A DNA stretch of 56,084 nt from an uncultured Paracoccaceae bacterium (GTDB lineage: Bacteria > Pseudomonadota > Alphaproteobacteria > Rhodobacterales > Rhodobacteraceae), in assembly GCA_947488605.1 (NCBI GenBank), contig CANKZJ010000011.1, positions 1 to 56,084 of the forward strand, written 5' to 3'. The translations under genes were made by a program, and so were the position numbers. Under the pieces are notes generated by a model. That model was given only the letters and a program-made list of their open reading frames with translations, was not told the origin of the DNA and ran no database searches. Every line of letters starts with the position of its first letter. Within the stretch, counting starts at the first letter, position 1. Shown here one piece after another: positions 1 through 9,090 of this stretch.

Positions 1-2
1 TC

Positions 3-62
3 ATGCGCCGCATACGTGGCGATTTGGAGCAGATGAGGAAGCACCTCGACGACAACAGATAG
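3..62 (+). CDS. C-terminal tail of a gene cut by the window edge
   Basis: The frame is open from the left edge and ends at a TAG at 60-62. The last 19 codons are charged (RRIRGDLEQMRKHLDD) and look like a helical protein end. Nothing identifies the family. The reading could also be chance, because only about 60 bases are visible. Confidence 0.25.
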   Translation: MRRIRGDLEQMRKHLDDNR

Positions 63-310
63 AGTTATTTGAGAACACTCAGAAAGGCCCTCTCAAGCGG
101 CTGATATACCCCAAGTGTATCTTCAAACAAACTTGGTGCAATACATGCCTACAAGTCCAACCGCATAGCCGATGTCAAACCAGACATCGGCGCAGCTGCA
201 GCGAAAGCCCGGTATGTCCGCTGACCGGCCAATCCTGCTCGAAGATCGAATGTCCGGTTCGGGCTGGCTGCGGCACTTGCGGCTCGGAGCGGTTAGGCAC
301 TTCCAGGTCC

Positions 311-637
311 TTGGACATGAGTTGCAGCATAGAAAATAGTAGAACAAAAAAAGAACATGTGCGATTTGGTCGTATGCCATACGAACCTGTCACGCTCGGT
401 TTCAAGTTTTCGATCCGCCTCAAGCAGCTCACCGCTCGTGATGTGCTTGTGGTCACTTGCCCTGCTTGCCACAAGTCATATTACGTCGCGCCACACATTC
501 TCTTGGAGCGCTACCATGAACATCGGCCGATCGAGAGCTTCGCAAGCGATTTCGTTTGTAAACGATGCGGCAATCGTCACGACATGTCCTGGCGGATTGA
601 TCGTGCAGTTGGACCTGAGTTTCCACGTTCAGCCTAG
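311..637 (+). CDS. small zinc-ribbon-like hypothetical protein
   Basis: About 108 codons with two CxxC pairs, CPAC near residue 50 and CKRC near residue 84, about 30 residues apart. This is the layout of a treble-clef or zinc-ribbon knuckle that would bind one Zn(II) through four cysteines. No catalytic motif is visible, so a DNA- or RNA-binding role is only an inference from the fold. The start is uncertain: the ATG at 374 (MPYEPVTLGF) is an alternative. The gene converges with the minus-strand operon at 634-2960 and overlaps its last gene by four bases, so two-way transcription would meet here. Confidence 0.5.
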   Translation: MDMSCSIENSRTKKEHVRFGRMPYEPVTLGFKFSIRLKQLTARDVLVVTCPACHKSYYVAPHILLERYHEHRPIESFASDFVCKRCGNRHDMSWRIDRAVGPEFPRSA

Positions 638-840
638 CTGTTAGGAATCACGCGTTGTTTTAGGATCTCAAATGCTGGCCAGAGAACTTCGCCATTTTCT
701 TCGGTTACCATTTTGATCCCCAGGAACGGAAGGAGTGGTGTCTGTTCCAGTCGCGTGATCCCGTAGAGGACGCCTGATCTATGTTCGTCAGAAAAGACTT
801 CTTCGCGTCCGTCCTTGAAGATGACCTTAAAGCTGCTCAT
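634..840 (-). CDS. small hypothetical protein, last gene of the dsbA-like operon
   Basis: 68 residues, beginning MSSFKVIFKDGREEVF, with alternating strand-like hydrophobics and acidic patches. No signal peptide, membrane segment or known motif is seen. The start overlaps the stop of the upstream GIY-YIG-like gene by four bases (ATGA type), which supports translation coupled to that gene. Function unknown. Confidence 0.5.
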   Translation of the reverse strand: MSSFKVIFKDGREEVFSDEHRSGVLYGITRLEQTPLLPFLGIKMVTEENGEVLWPAFEILKQRVIPNS

Positions 841-1307
841 GATAGCTGCTTTGTCGCAAATGTTCGGATCTTGCTACTACCGCCCCAAGAAAGCTTCAAA
901 CGTGCCTCGAATTGCACCTCATTCGCAGTTCGCATGATCCTGGCCGCAATGTCCTCTATGGTTTCTCTCCTACGCAACCTGAACCATTCTGTTCCCCGAC
1001 GGTCGCGACGTCCAAACCACCGACCGGCTAAGTCTTTCAGCGTTCGTTGTTCTGTCACATATGCATGCGGCATCGACACAGTGAACACGATGCGTGGACC
1101 TCCATCAACCAAGCCCTTTAGTTCGTTTCGACGGGTGTCTGTCTTTCGTTGAGTGAACCCGACCTTGAATAAAGCGGGTTCTGCTCGGGATTGAAGCAAG
1201 TAGACTGTCCCCCACCCTCTAGTCCTAAACCAAGGGACGTAGTTTTTTCGATGTCTTCTTCGCTTTCTCATAGCATCAAGCCCATTCTGGCGGTTTCGAG
1301 AGTTCAT
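837..1307 (-). CDS. T5orf172/Mug113-like GIY-YIG superfamily protein
   Basis: The first third carries a GIY-YIG-type core: GTVYLLQS near residues 33-40, LFKVGFT just after, then an arginine-rich helix (TRRNEL near 58-63) and a C-terminal EWF motif near 107-109. This order matches the T5orf172/Mug113 branch of the GIY-YIG nuclease superfamily, found in phage and plasmid proteins and thought to act on DNA. A basic N-terminus (RKRRRHRK) fits nucleic-acid contact. ATG 1307 overlaps the upstream gene by 32 bases; ATG 1271 would leave a four-base gap and is also plausible. Nuclease activity is inferred from the fold only. Confidence 0.6.
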   Translation of the reverse strand: MNSRNRQNGLDAMRKRRRHRKNYVPWFRTRGWGTVYLLQSRAEPALFKVGFTQRKTDTRRNELKGLVDGGPRIVFTVSMPHAYVTEQRTLKDLAGRWFGRRDRRGTEWFRLRRRETIEDIAARIMRTANEVQFEARLKLSWGGSSKIRTFATKQLS

Positions 1308-1626
1308 TCACGATCATCCCGGATATGCTCGCGAATGACAGCGTTCCGTCAGGGTTTTCCTTGCGTGCCAGCGATTTCGCCACCTCGTTTGGTTTCATCC
1401 CGTACTGCAGCAAAAGCGAAAACAGCACGCAAAAATCCTGCACCTGAAATTCGAGCATCGATCCGGATTTGAACCCTGACGAATAAAACACTTCCCGTGG
1501 TTCATCTGGTTGATCAGGGTCATATCCGACCGACAGGAAAACCGTTTGACCCTGGTCGGTTTCAACCTTCCGTGTCTCCGTCAATCTCCGATCAGGCAGC
1601 CTTTTGCGCTTCTTCTTTTCCGCCAT
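1276..1626 (-). CDS. TSCPD / ribonucleotide-reductase-like domain protein
   Basis: 116 residues with a basic head (MAEKKKRKRLPDRR) followed by a segment that reads like the small C-terminal domain of vitamin-B12-dependent ribonucleotide reductases: LSVGYDP, REVFYSSGFKSGS, then FCVLFSLLLQYGM. Stand-alone TSCPD proteins of this length are common in Rhodobacterales. Their function is unsettled; zinc or nucleic-acid binding has been proposed for the domain family. It lies four bases after the 69-residue gene and overlaps the next gene, so it is part of the same transcript. Confidence 0.55.
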   Translation of the reverse strand: MAEKKKRKRLPDRRLTETRKVETDQGQTVFLSVGYDPDQPDEPREVFYSSGFKSGSMLEFQVQDFCVLFSLLLQYGMKPNEVAKSLARKENPDGTLSFASISGMIVNELSKPPEWA

Positions 1627-1630
1627 CGCC

Positions 1631-1840
1631 TTAGGTCCTATGACTGTGATCTGCAGTTCTCAGGTTAGCATTCCTTCTTTGCTTCATGATCATGTAAAGC
1701 CAGAATGCTTCCAACTTTGCGCTATCTGGGTCCTGCCTGACCAGTTCAGCCACAGATCTTTTCAGCCAGTCGGATGCATGATCCGACGCAAGTACCTGCT
1801 CCACTGATGGTACTTCAAATGGACCCAACACTGTTAGCAA
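1631..1840 (-). CDS. small hypothetical protein
   Basis: 69 residues if translation begins at the TTG at 1840, which overlaps the end of the lipoprotein gene by seven bases. The sequence is helical, with a repeated charged-hydrophobic pattern (SDWLKRSVAELV, SAKLEAFWLYMIMKQ) and no recognised motif. Gap-free packing between two coupled genes is the main reason to accept it. Confidence 0.45.
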   Translation of the reverse strand: MLTVLGPFEVPSVEQVLASDHASDWLKRSVAELVRQDPDSAKLEAFWLYMIMKQRRNANLRTADHSHRT

Positions 1841-2274
1841 CCCTTTTCGACGTAGGCGCGCTGCAACTCCGCGGAGCGCTGTAGTAGCGCCAGGGAGTCC
1901 GTCACATTTGCGATGGACCCTTGTCCCTGCTCCGCCCTACGCACTGCATCTACTCCCTGTGCGGTGGCAGACGCCGCTCGTATACCGTTGAGGCCGCCCT
2001 GCGCGCCTGCGCCAAGAACGGCTGTAAGGCCAACACCAACGACGGCATCGGTTAGCGCATTGGCGCGTGCAGCACGTTGTTGTTCTGCCTCAAGCTCCCT
2101 TACTCTGACGGTTATATTGTTGCTCCTCGTCGCCAGCTCGTTGCAGCTGAGCGCTAGTGTAGATGCATCGCTTGTTCGTTGGCCGACTGTCGGCAATGAC
2201 TGGACAGTCGGCTGCCCAGTGTTCATGCAACCTGCCAATGTCGCGGCGGAAATCAGTAGAATTGTAAGTCTCAT
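1834..2274 (-). CDS. putative outer-membrane lipoprotein
   Basis: The N-terminus is a lipoprotein signal peptide: MRLTILLISAATLAGC, with lipobox LAGC and the lipidated cysteine at residue 16. The body has a Gln/Ala-rich coiled-coil stretch (RELEAEQQRAARAN) and a small hydrophobic glycine/alanine segment (VVGVGLTAVLGAGAQGG) that could touch membrane. The start ATG shares one base with the stop of the DsbA-like gene (TGATG), so the two are translationally coupled. A cell-envelope role next to conjugation genes is inferred. No named family was recognised. Confidence 0.65.
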   Translation of the reverse strand: MRLTILLISAATLAGCMNTGQPTVQSLPTVGQRTSDASTLALSCNELATRSNNITVRVRELEAEQQRAARANALTDAVVGVGLTAVLGAGAQGGLNGIRAASATAQGVDAVRRAEQGQGSIANVTDSLALLQRSAELQRAYVEKGC

Positions 2275-2960
2275 CAGGATTCGTCCTTTTCTGTGTCGAG
2301 AATTTCCACAAGTTCTTCGGGATTCAGCATGCCATCATAGATCTGATCCCGCCCAACGAACGTTGGTGTGCCTCTGATCCCTAGGGTTGCTGCAAGCCGC
2401 TGGTTTCGAAGAATCTCAGCAGCCACATCGTTGGACTGCGCCTCAACGGCAATGGCCTCGGCGTTGTATCCAAGGCTCGCTGCTAGCCTAACGGCGCTTG
2501 CTGTGTCACCTACCCGACCTGCCGCGTCAAAAACTGCATAATGGAAGCGTAGATATGCTTCTTCACCAGCCACGTTCCGAACGGCGATCGACACCTTGGC
2601 GATATCATTTGACGCCTCGCCCAAAATAGGAAATTCAATCAATCGAACGCTGTCTGTCATTTCGTGAGGTAGGGTCTGCATCTGTGACGCGCTTTGCGCA
2701 CAATACCCACAGCGGTAGTCAAAGAACTCCACAAGTCGGATCTCTGGGTCGTCCCCAAACAGCTGTTCGGCTACCTCCGCGATCTGACGCTTTTCAACTT
2801 CCGTTGCTGCCAATTCTCGCTCAGCCTCCAACCTTTGGATCGCAAGCAATACTACCTCTGGGTTATTCAGTATTGCCTCGATGACCCGCTGATCAAAGTC
2901 GTCTTCTGCCGCAAGTGGTGACGCGGCCAGCACTACACTTGCAAAAACCAAAGCACGCAT
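2274..2960 (-). CDS. DsbA-family periplasmic thiol:disulfide oxidoreductase
   Basis: 228 residues. Residues 1-18 form a cleavable signal peptide (ending SPLAA). A helical N-terminal section precedes a thioredoxin fold with the redox motif CGYC at 84-87 after FFDYR, and a cis-proline loop (GTPTF) near residue 200. The order resembles the Com1/ScsC-type DsbA branch, which oxidises or isomerises disulfides of exported proteins. It opens the operon running to 634 and is divergent from the coupling-protein gene across an 85-base AT-rich gap. By analogy with TrbB/DsbC of conjugation systems it may fold envelope parts of a transfer apparatus; that link is inference. Confidence 0.85.
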   Translation of the reverse strand: MRALVFASVVLAASPLAAEDDFDQRVIEAILNNPEVVLLAIQRLEAERELAATEVEKRQIAEVAEQLFGDDPEIRLVEFFDYRCGYCAQSASQMQTLPHEMTDSVRLIEFPILGEASNDIAKVSIAVRNVAGEEAYLRFHYAVFDAAGRVGDTASAVRLAASLGYNAEAIAVEAQSNDVAAEILRNQRLAATLGIRGTPTFVGRDQIYDGMLNPEELVEILDTEKDES

Positions 2961-3048
2961 TTTTTTATCCCTTAATAGTGTAAAATCTTTTCTCTAACAC
3001 TTTTATGAACTAGGTTAGCCACAAATACATCAATTTTTTGGGGATTTG
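2961..3048. promoter_or_regulatory. divergent AT-rich promoter region
   Basis: This short AT-rich gap separates two divergent operons and must hold both promoters. It contains a small inverted repeat (AGTGT near 2979 and ACACT near 2997) that could be an operator. No nic site could be recognised. Confidence 0.35.
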
Positions 3049-5367
3049 ATGATGGCCAAGACAGTAAGCTCTGCTTCAACACTCATCCGCGGCGGCCAAA
3101 CGGCACAGCATTGGTGGCGGATGGGATGGCAAGTCCTTCGGTTTGCGACTGTCGTCGGCGCATTGATCTACGTCTGTAGCTTCGTCTTCTTGGTTGCTCG
3201 CACATACAACCCAAGCGAGATGCGCATCGCTTTCTATTATGAAATGTCAGAACGCGGTGTCGTCGGACAAAATGGCTTCGACCAGCTCTACACCTTCAAA
3301 GATCTCTCGGGAGATACCATCACCGTTCCAGCCGTGCAGATTTATCGAAACACTGAATATCGACGCATCCGTGACGGGTTCTTTTACACTTTTCATAGCT
3401 CGGCCAGGCTCGCAGGCATTCCTGCCGTACTCTTGGGGCTGCTTTCCTTCCTTGTCTTTATCAAGACCGGAAACCGCATTCAGGAAGATGAGTTCGTTCG
3501 CGGCGCGCGCCTAGTCTCTGCCTCTCAGCTCAAAGGCTGGAGTGCTCTCAAATGGCGCAAATACAAGAAAAAGCACAAGGGACGGAAAACAGCGAAACCC
3601 TTGACGATCGCTGGCATTCCATTTCCCCCAGACGCTGTCGAAGCCCAGACAATGCTGAATGGTACCGTCGGTGTCGGTAAAACCAATGCCATGATTGAAA
3701 TGCTTTCAATCATTCGGGAGAATGGCGGTAAGGCCATTATCTATGATCGGATGGGTGGCTTTGTTTCTCGGTTCTACGACGAGAACACGGACCACCTCAT
3801 CAATCCCTTCGATGATCGCTCATCATCCTGGAACCCATTTGATGATGTTCTCGATGCGGCGTCCTTTACCCAACTTGGCGAAGTCATGATACCAGAACAT
3901 CGTGGCGCTGCGAGCGATCCCTTTTGGTCTCAGGCTGCGCGCATCGTCTTCGATTACGCCGCGCGGGAATTGTACAAAACAAAGCGTCGTACCGTAAAAT
4001 CACTGATCCAGCACTTGTTACAACTCGACTCCGAGGTTCTGGCGAAACTCATTGCAGGAACGCCTGGCTCCCACTTTTTCAACGAAGACATTGTTAAGAC
4101 GGCCCAGAGCATTCGCGCAAACCTGATTTCTGAACTGCGTTTCCTAGAATACCTCCGCGATGATGCGCAGGCATTTTCCATCCGAGAGTGGATGAAATCA
4201 GATGAGCCGTCGTTTCTCTTCTTAACTGGTGATGCTGAGCACGCTGCTGCGACGCGCAACATCATTTCCACGATGCTAGAGATCTCTGCCAACGCCTTGA
4301 TGGGGATGGGGCCTGCAAGTGAGCCGCGCTGTTACTTCTTCATGGATGAGGTCCCTACCCTCAACCGTCTCCCCTTCCTGATCAGCTCACTTGCTGAAAT
4401 CCGTCAGTTTGGTGGCGCTTTCGTCCTTGGCTATCAAGTCTATAGCCAGTTGGAAGACATCTATGGACGCGAGGCCGCACAGACCATTTCCGGCACGGTC
4501 AACAACCGGATTGTCTTCAACACCCCCGATTTTCGGACAGCGAAGCTGTGTTCTGAGATGCTTGGCAATCAGGACAAGTGGGAATCGAATACGAACATCA
4601 GTGTCGGTGCCCATGAGGCGCGCGATGGTGTCGGCTTTACTCAGCAACGTGTCGAACGTGCGATCATCACGCCTGCAGAGATCCAAAGCCTTCCTCAACA
4701 TAGAGCTGCTGTGAAATTCGCTTATGACTCACCGACCGCGGTGGTCGATATGAAGCAGGTCTTTGTGGACGAAACCCAACCTCGATTCTTGCCGTACATG
4801 GGGAACGCGGCTGGTTTCTCCGAATATAGTGAGACAAAATCCAAAGCTCCAAAGGAAGATCCTGCGAAGGCCGTTGAGATCGTCCGCGCCTTCCACCAAT
4901 GGTGTGGTTGGCGCTTTAACTGCGACGCCGGCGAATTTCCCTCGGATGCGACCGAGCCGTGCGCCGCATACAAAGTCTACTTTGATCACTTCAAGAGCTG
5001 CTTAAATGCTGGAACCCACCCTGAAAACATCCATCCTGTCGTCGCGTTGGGTGATGGACTGGCGAGGAACGCACCCATTTGCCCCAAGAGCGATGAAGAT
5101 GATAGCTCAGGGACAGACAATGGCGGCTACCAAGACGTTATAAGAACGGAAGGACCAATTCCGCCCCGTTACGACGGCCCTGAATTCGACCATCCACCTG
5201 TTCAAATCAACCTATTCAATCACACTGAACATGCTGCCGATGAAGACCCTGCCCCGGAACCGGAGCCAGGCCCCGTCGATCCAAAAGCCTCACCCCCAGC
5301 GGAAACGCCCCAACCCAAATTGCCATTGCCGAGTGGCTGGTCACCTGACGCACCATCGGGGGCTTAA
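3049..5367 (+). CDS. traD: TraD-type conjugative coupling protein
   Basis: About 772 residues, the size of the F-type TraD/TrwB family (VirD4-like ATPases that bring the relaxase-DNA complex to the type IV secretion channel). Two N-terminal membrane segments lie near residues 35-52 and 123-140. Walker A (GTVGVGKTN) is near 206-214 and Walker B (CYFFMDE) near 429-435. The tail beyond about residue 690 is proline- and acid-rich and may be the relaxosome contact. Tandem starts occur (TTG 3046, ATG 3049, ATG 3052); ATG 3049 was taken. The relaxase gene begins four bases after the stop. No channel (VirB/Tra) genes lie in the window. Confidence 0.92.
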   Translation: MMAKTVSSASTLIRGGQTAQHWWRMGWQVLRFATVVGALIYVCSFVFLVARTYNPSEMRIAFYYEMSERGVVGQNGFDQLYTFKDLSGDTITVPAVQIYRNTEYRRIRDGFFYTFHSSARLAGIPAVLLGLLSFLVFIKTGNRIQEDEFVRGARLVSASQLKGWSALKWRKYKKKHKGRKTAKPLTIAGIPFPPDAVEAQTMLNGTVGVGKTNAMIEMLSIIRENGGKAIIYDRMGGFVSRFYDENTDHLINPFDDRSSSWNPFDDVLDAASFTQLGEVMIPEHRGAASDPFWSQAARIVFDYAARELYKTKRRTVKSLIQHLLQLDSEVLAKLIAGTPGSHFFNEDIVKTAQSIRANLISELRFLEYLRDDAQAFSIREWMKSDEPSFLFLTGDAEHAAATRNIISTMLEISANALMGMGPASEPRCYFFMDEVPTLNRLPFLISSLAEIRQFGGAFVLGYQVYSQLEDIYGREAAQTISGTVNNRIVFNTPDFRTAKLCSEMLGNQDKWESNTNISVGAHEARDGVGFTQQRVERAIITPAEIQSLPQHRAAVKFAYDSPTAVVDMKQVFVDETQPRFLPYMGNAAGFSEYSETKSKAPKEDPAKAVEIVRAFHQWCGWRFNCDAGEFPSDATEPCAAYKVYFDHFKSCLNAGTHPENIHPVVALGDGLARNAPICPKSDEDDSSGTDNGGYQDVIRTEGPIPPRYDGPEFDHPPVQINLFNHTEHAADEDPAPEPEPGPVDPKASPPAETPQPKLPLPSGWSPDAPSGA

Positions 5368-5370
5368 TCG

Positions 5371-8301
5371 ATGCTTTCGATGTCGAACGTATCTTCTGGT
5401 CATGCGTCCAGCGGGTACTACAAAGCGGAAGGTTACTATCTAGAAGGCAGCAACGACGCTGAGAAATCATCTCAGTTTTATGGCAAAGCTGCTGAAGAAG
5501 CTGGCCTGACAGACTCATTCTCGGATGACCGCTTCACCGCCATCCTGGATGGCCAAACTCCAGATGGTCGGATGTTAGGCCGATTCCGTAATGGCGAGCG
5601 CGAACACAGACCCGGAATAGACCTCACTTTTTCAGCACCCAAGGCCGTTTCTATTGCAGCCCTTGTAGGTGGCGATACACGGATCCTGAAAGCGCACACC
5701 GATGCTGTCAAAGTTGCCTTGGACTATGCTGAGGCAAATCTTGTTCAAACACGAAAATACGTGAACGGACAGGTCCAGACTGAAAAAGGCGGCAAAATCA
5801 TTGCTGGCCTCTTCCAGCATGACACATCTCGCGCTCTCGATCCGCAGCTACATACTCATGCTGTCATAGCGAACATGGTTAAAGACAGCACCGGCACGTT
5901 TCGATCCCTGTCAAACGAAGCCCTCTACAACGGAAAGATGCTCCTGGGTCAAATCTATCGGTCTTCTCTGGCGGAGAACCTGCAGGATCTTGGTTACGAA
6001 ACCAAGGCTTTAGATAAAGGCCTTTTCGATATCAAAGGCGTTCCTCAAGAGCTCGTCGACACCTTCTCAAAACGTCGCGAAGAGATCGAACAAGCTCTCA
6101 AGGACAAAAGCTACGAGCCCACCGCTGTCGCCAGCTCCCTCGCGGCACTTGCAACCCGATCGGCAAAGAAACCGGTTCAACGCTCTGAACTTCGCGCGGC
6201 ATGGTCTGCCGAAGTCAAGTCTCTCAACATTGATCTTCAACAAGCACTTCTTGATGCGTCCAAGCACGAGCAACCCTCATTTACCATGAGGGAGAAATCC
6301 GCAGGCGATGCCGTCGATTTTGCGATAGCTCATCACTCTGAACGTGAGGCAGTCTATTCGGAGCGGGATCTTCTGATGACGGCTATGAAGTTTGCGCCAG
6401 GCGTGACTGAAAAAGCTGCTGCATCAGAACTTAAGGAATACGTCAAAGATCGCATCCTCTACCCTGTCGATCTAAAAGAGGGCCGTTTCTACACAGATGT
6501 CGAGAACATACGTCTGGAAACGGAAAACAAGGATCTGATGCGCGCTCGCATCTCTGCGAACGTTGTCGATCTGCGCACCAAAGTAGATCATATCAGGCTT
6601 CGTTCATCGGATTCTTCCATCCAACAAAAGCTCCGGCGCACGACGCTAACGGATGGACAGAAAGATGCGACTTCGATGGTTCTATCATCGACATCGTATG
6701 TCACGTCCGTCCAAGGATATGCCGGCACCGGGAAGACCTATATGTTAGAAACCGCTCTTCGGATGGCGCAGGCACGTGGATATGAGATTGAAGGCTTAGC
6801 TCCGTCTCATAAAGCCGTGTCCGCTCTGAACGAGGCCTTACCCGTCGCGTCCACGGTAGAGAGCGCACTTGTCCGGCACGAGAACGGCGCCAACCTCGGT
6901 GACAAATCCAAAACCATCCTTGCCGTTGATGAAGCCTCGATGCTGTCATCAGACTCGATGAACCGTGTCCTCAAGATGGCGTCGGCCCAAGGCTACGCCA
7001 AAGTCGTCCTCATCGGTGACGTCAAGCAGCTCGAAGCCGTTGGCGCCGGTTCATCTTTCCGCGCTCTCCAGGATGCTGGGATGCCAACCGCCTTGATGAC
7101 GGACATTCAGCGGCAACGGACGGACGAAGGTCGGTCGGTTGTCCTATCGGCTATTGCCGGCGACATCAAAACGGCCATGGCTGGCGTCAATCAAGTGACA
7201 GAGGTCGGTGGTGGTAAACTCACTGACGTCCGCGATGAAATCGCGGCGACGATGGCTGACACCTACATGGCCATGACACCAGATCAACGCGCCGCTACCG
7301 GCCTGATCGTTCTCACCAACGCCCTTCGGAAGGATGTGAATGAACAGATCCAGGGACAGCTTCGCAGTGCCAACCTCATTGGTGAAGACGCGGTGAAAGT
7401 CGCATCGCTTGTACCCCGCAATTTCAGCCAGGCTGAAGCGAGAGAAGTGGGGAGTTACAAGGTTGGCGATATTGTGGTTTCGCCTGTCGCGTCGTCCCAA
7501 TCTCCGATGACGGCAAACGTTCTTTATACGGTGACCAGTGTCTCTCGTGATGATCAAAAACTGAGCCTTCAGTCCCCCGACAAGAAGACTGTTTCACTCA
7601 GTCTCGCGCATGGCAGTTCGGATGCACGGAAGCTGGCTGTGTTCTCGACCGACAAACAAGACTTTCATGTTGGCGATGCCGTCAAGTTCAAGATCACGGA
7701 TCGCGAGAATGGCATATTCAACTCAGCTGAAGGTCAACTCAAATCCATCGGCAAAGACACCTTTACGGTTATCACAAAAGACGCCGATGAACTGACCATT
7801 CCCACCGACAGCTTGGCCGCCCGAGGCATGCAGTTGGCCTACGCCTCGACGGCCCATGACTTCCAGGGGAGCACCGTGGATCGCGTTCTCTTAGCGATGT
7901 CGTCAGCCGAACAACTTACCACCCAAAAGAGCTTCTATGTCTCTCTATCGCGGATGCGCGACACGATCCATTTGGTCACTGATCGCGTCGACAAACTCGC
8001 CGCGACAATCGCCTCCGAAACCGGCGAACGCATGAACGCTTTGGAGGCTCTAGCCGCCCAACGGGACGAAGCAAAATCCGATACCAAAACGCGCGCTAAC
8101 GAGCGTGACGAAACCAACCGAAACGAGCGCGATATTCAGGTCGGAAAATCCGACAACAAGCAGCCAGAAAAGCGCTCAGAAAAATATCCCGAAGAACATG
8201 ACCAGGATGACAAGTCGAAGGACGCTCAAATGAGCTTCGAAGACCGCCTGATCGCCAGCATGACCCAAGACCAGAAACAGCGTGACGAACGCTCCCGATA
8301 G
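5371..8301 (+). CDS. traI: MobF-family conjugative relaxase-helicase (TraI/TrwC-like)
   Basis: 976 residues in two parts. The N-terminal TrwC relaxase domain shows paired tyrosines (Y16/Y17 and Y22/Y23) for transesterification at nic and the three-histidine metal site (H150, H161, H163 in QHDTSR...LHTHA). The C-terminal RecD-like superfamily 1 helicase has Walker A GYAGTGKT at 449-456 and Walker B VDEAS near 519. A charged, probably disordered tail (KSDNKQPEKRSEK) ends the protein. It would nick oriT, unwind the plasmid and pilot the strand. It lies directly behind the coupling-protein gene and before a coiled-coil gene, as in compact MobF transfer operons. Confidence 0.95.
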   Translation: MLSMSNVSSGHASSGYYKAEGYYLEGSNDAEKSSQFYGKAAEEAGLTDSFSDDRFTAILDGQTPDGRMLGRFRNGEREHRPGIDLTFSAPKAVSIAALVGGDTRILKAHTDAVKVALDYAEANLVQTRKYVNGQVQTEKGGKIIAGLFQHDTSRALDPQLHTHAVIANMVKDSTGTFRSLSNEALYNGKMLLGQIYRSSLAENLQDLGYETKALDKGLFDIKGVPQELVDTFSKRREEIEQALKDKSYEPTAVASSLAALATRSAKKPVQRSELRAAWSAEVKSLNIDLQQALLDASKHEQPSFTMREKSAGDAVDFAIAHHSEREAVYSERDLLMTAMKFAPGVTEKAAASELKEYVKDRILYPVDLKEGRFYTDVENIRLETENKDLMRARISANVVDLRTKVDHIRLRSSDSSIQQKLRRTTLTDGQKDATSMVLSSTSYVTSVQGYAGTGKTYMLETALRMAQARGYEIEGLAPSHKAVSALNEALPVASTVESALVRHENGANLGDKSKTILAVDEASMLSSDSMNRVLKMASAQGYAKVVLIGDVKQLEAVGAGSSFRALQDAGMPTALMTDIQRQRTDEGRSVVLSAIAGDIKTAMAGVNQVTEVGGGKLTDVRDEIAATMADTYMAMTPDQRAATGLIVLTNALRKDVNEQIQGQLRSANLIGEDAVKVASLVPRNFSQAEAREVGSYKVGDIVVSPVASSQSPMTANVLYTVTSVSRDDQKLSLQSPDKKTVSLSLAHGSSDARKLAVFSTDKQDFHVGDAVKFKITDRENGIFNSAEGQLKSIGKDTFTVITKDADELTIPTDSLAARGMQLAYASTAHDFQGSTVDRVLLAMSSAEQLTTQKSFYVSLSRMRDTIHLVTDRVDKLAATIASETGERMNALEALAAQRDEAKSDTKTRANERDETNRNERDIQVGKSDNKQPEKRSEKYPEEHDQDDKSKDAQMSFEDRLIASMTQDQKQRDERSR

Positions 8302-8312
8302 GAGACCGACCA

Positions 8313-8870
8313 ATGCCCAGCGACAGAAAATCCGGCTACCGTATCAAACTTGGACCGGTTGCAACCGTCCTGCTCGACCGACTGTCTGAACAAACCCCTG
8401 CCGCTCTCGATCTCGAAATTGCGCGCCTTCTTCAGACGACTGATCGTGTCGCACATCTTGAAGCCCAAGCGGTCTCAAACGCGGAGACGGTGTCCCGCCT
8501 CGTCGAGATCAACAGCGCGTTTTCAGCCGCACTCGGATCCACCTCGACGTCCGTTTCAAACCTCACTGATATGATCGACCATCGCACACGCGAGTTCGAA
8601 AAGCTGCTCATCCATATCAGCACCATGGTCGGCAGTCACCTCACCGATGGCGACGAACGCGACCGCCTCCACACCCGTCTACAGGACATCGAGAAGGATC
8701 TGGGCACACAGCTTACCGCCCTGTCATCGCTGGTCCGCGATCAAAACAAGTCCCGTCAGGTTCAAGTTCAAAATGCAATCGGCCGCGCCGAAGAGGAAAG
8801 ACTGACCATCGCCGAACAAGAGTCAGTCCTGACGAAACCCCAACCAGAACGCGCAGGCGTGGAGCGATAA
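8313..8870 (+). CDS. coiled-coil protein of the relaxase operon
   Basis: 185 residues, start ATG 8313, 11 bases after the relaxase stop. The sequence is largely helical with long heptad-like stretches (LVEINSAFSAAL, LHTRLQDIEKDL) and no signal peptide. Its place suggests a relaxosome accessory or relaxase-binding factor, like TraM/TrwA in other systems, but no ribbon-helix-helix motif was identified, so the role is inferred from position alone. Confidence 0.6.
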   Translation: MPSDRKSGYRIKLGPVATVLLDRLSEQTPAALDLEIARLLQTTDRVAHLEAQAVSNAETVSRLVEINSAFSAALGSTSTSVSNLTDMIDHRTREFEKLLIHISTMVGSHLTDGDERDRLHTRLQDIEKDLGTQLTALSSLVRDQNKSRQVQVQNAIGRAEEERLTIAEQESVLTKPQPERAGVER

Positions 8871-8902
8871 AATGACTTTGCAGACCTTTCAGAATCCCTC
8901 AA

Positions 8903-8957
8903 ATCTGTGCCATATCGTGCCATATGGCTTGCCACGCCGTGCCACAGCCGTGGCACA
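8903..8957. repeat. cluster of GTGCCA repeats with two palindromes
   Basis: Within about 55 bases the hexamer GTGCCA occurs at least three times, plus a near copy (TTGCCA). The last copy forms a perfect inverted repeat, GTGCCAC-agcc-GTGGCAC. A second palindrome (CCATAT-cgtgc-ATATGG) overlaps the first copies. It lies between the coiled-coil gene and the muramidase-like gene. It may be a protein-binding site, part of oriT or an mRNA structure. The density is too high for ordinary coding DNA. Confidence 0.5.
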
Positions 8958-9090
8958 AAATGGCAGCCAAAACCCTAAGGTGTTGAAAAGAAGCAAAAAA
9001 AACGAATGTACTCAGAGAACACCACCATTTCGGACTACAAAATCCCTTATTTTATTGAGCGAAACGCCCCTGCGGCTTCAGCTGCGTCAG

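Noticed and set aside
2961..3048. Possible oriT between the divergent operons
   Set aside because: No nic-like sequence or repeat array typical of MobF origins was recognised; only promoters are likely.
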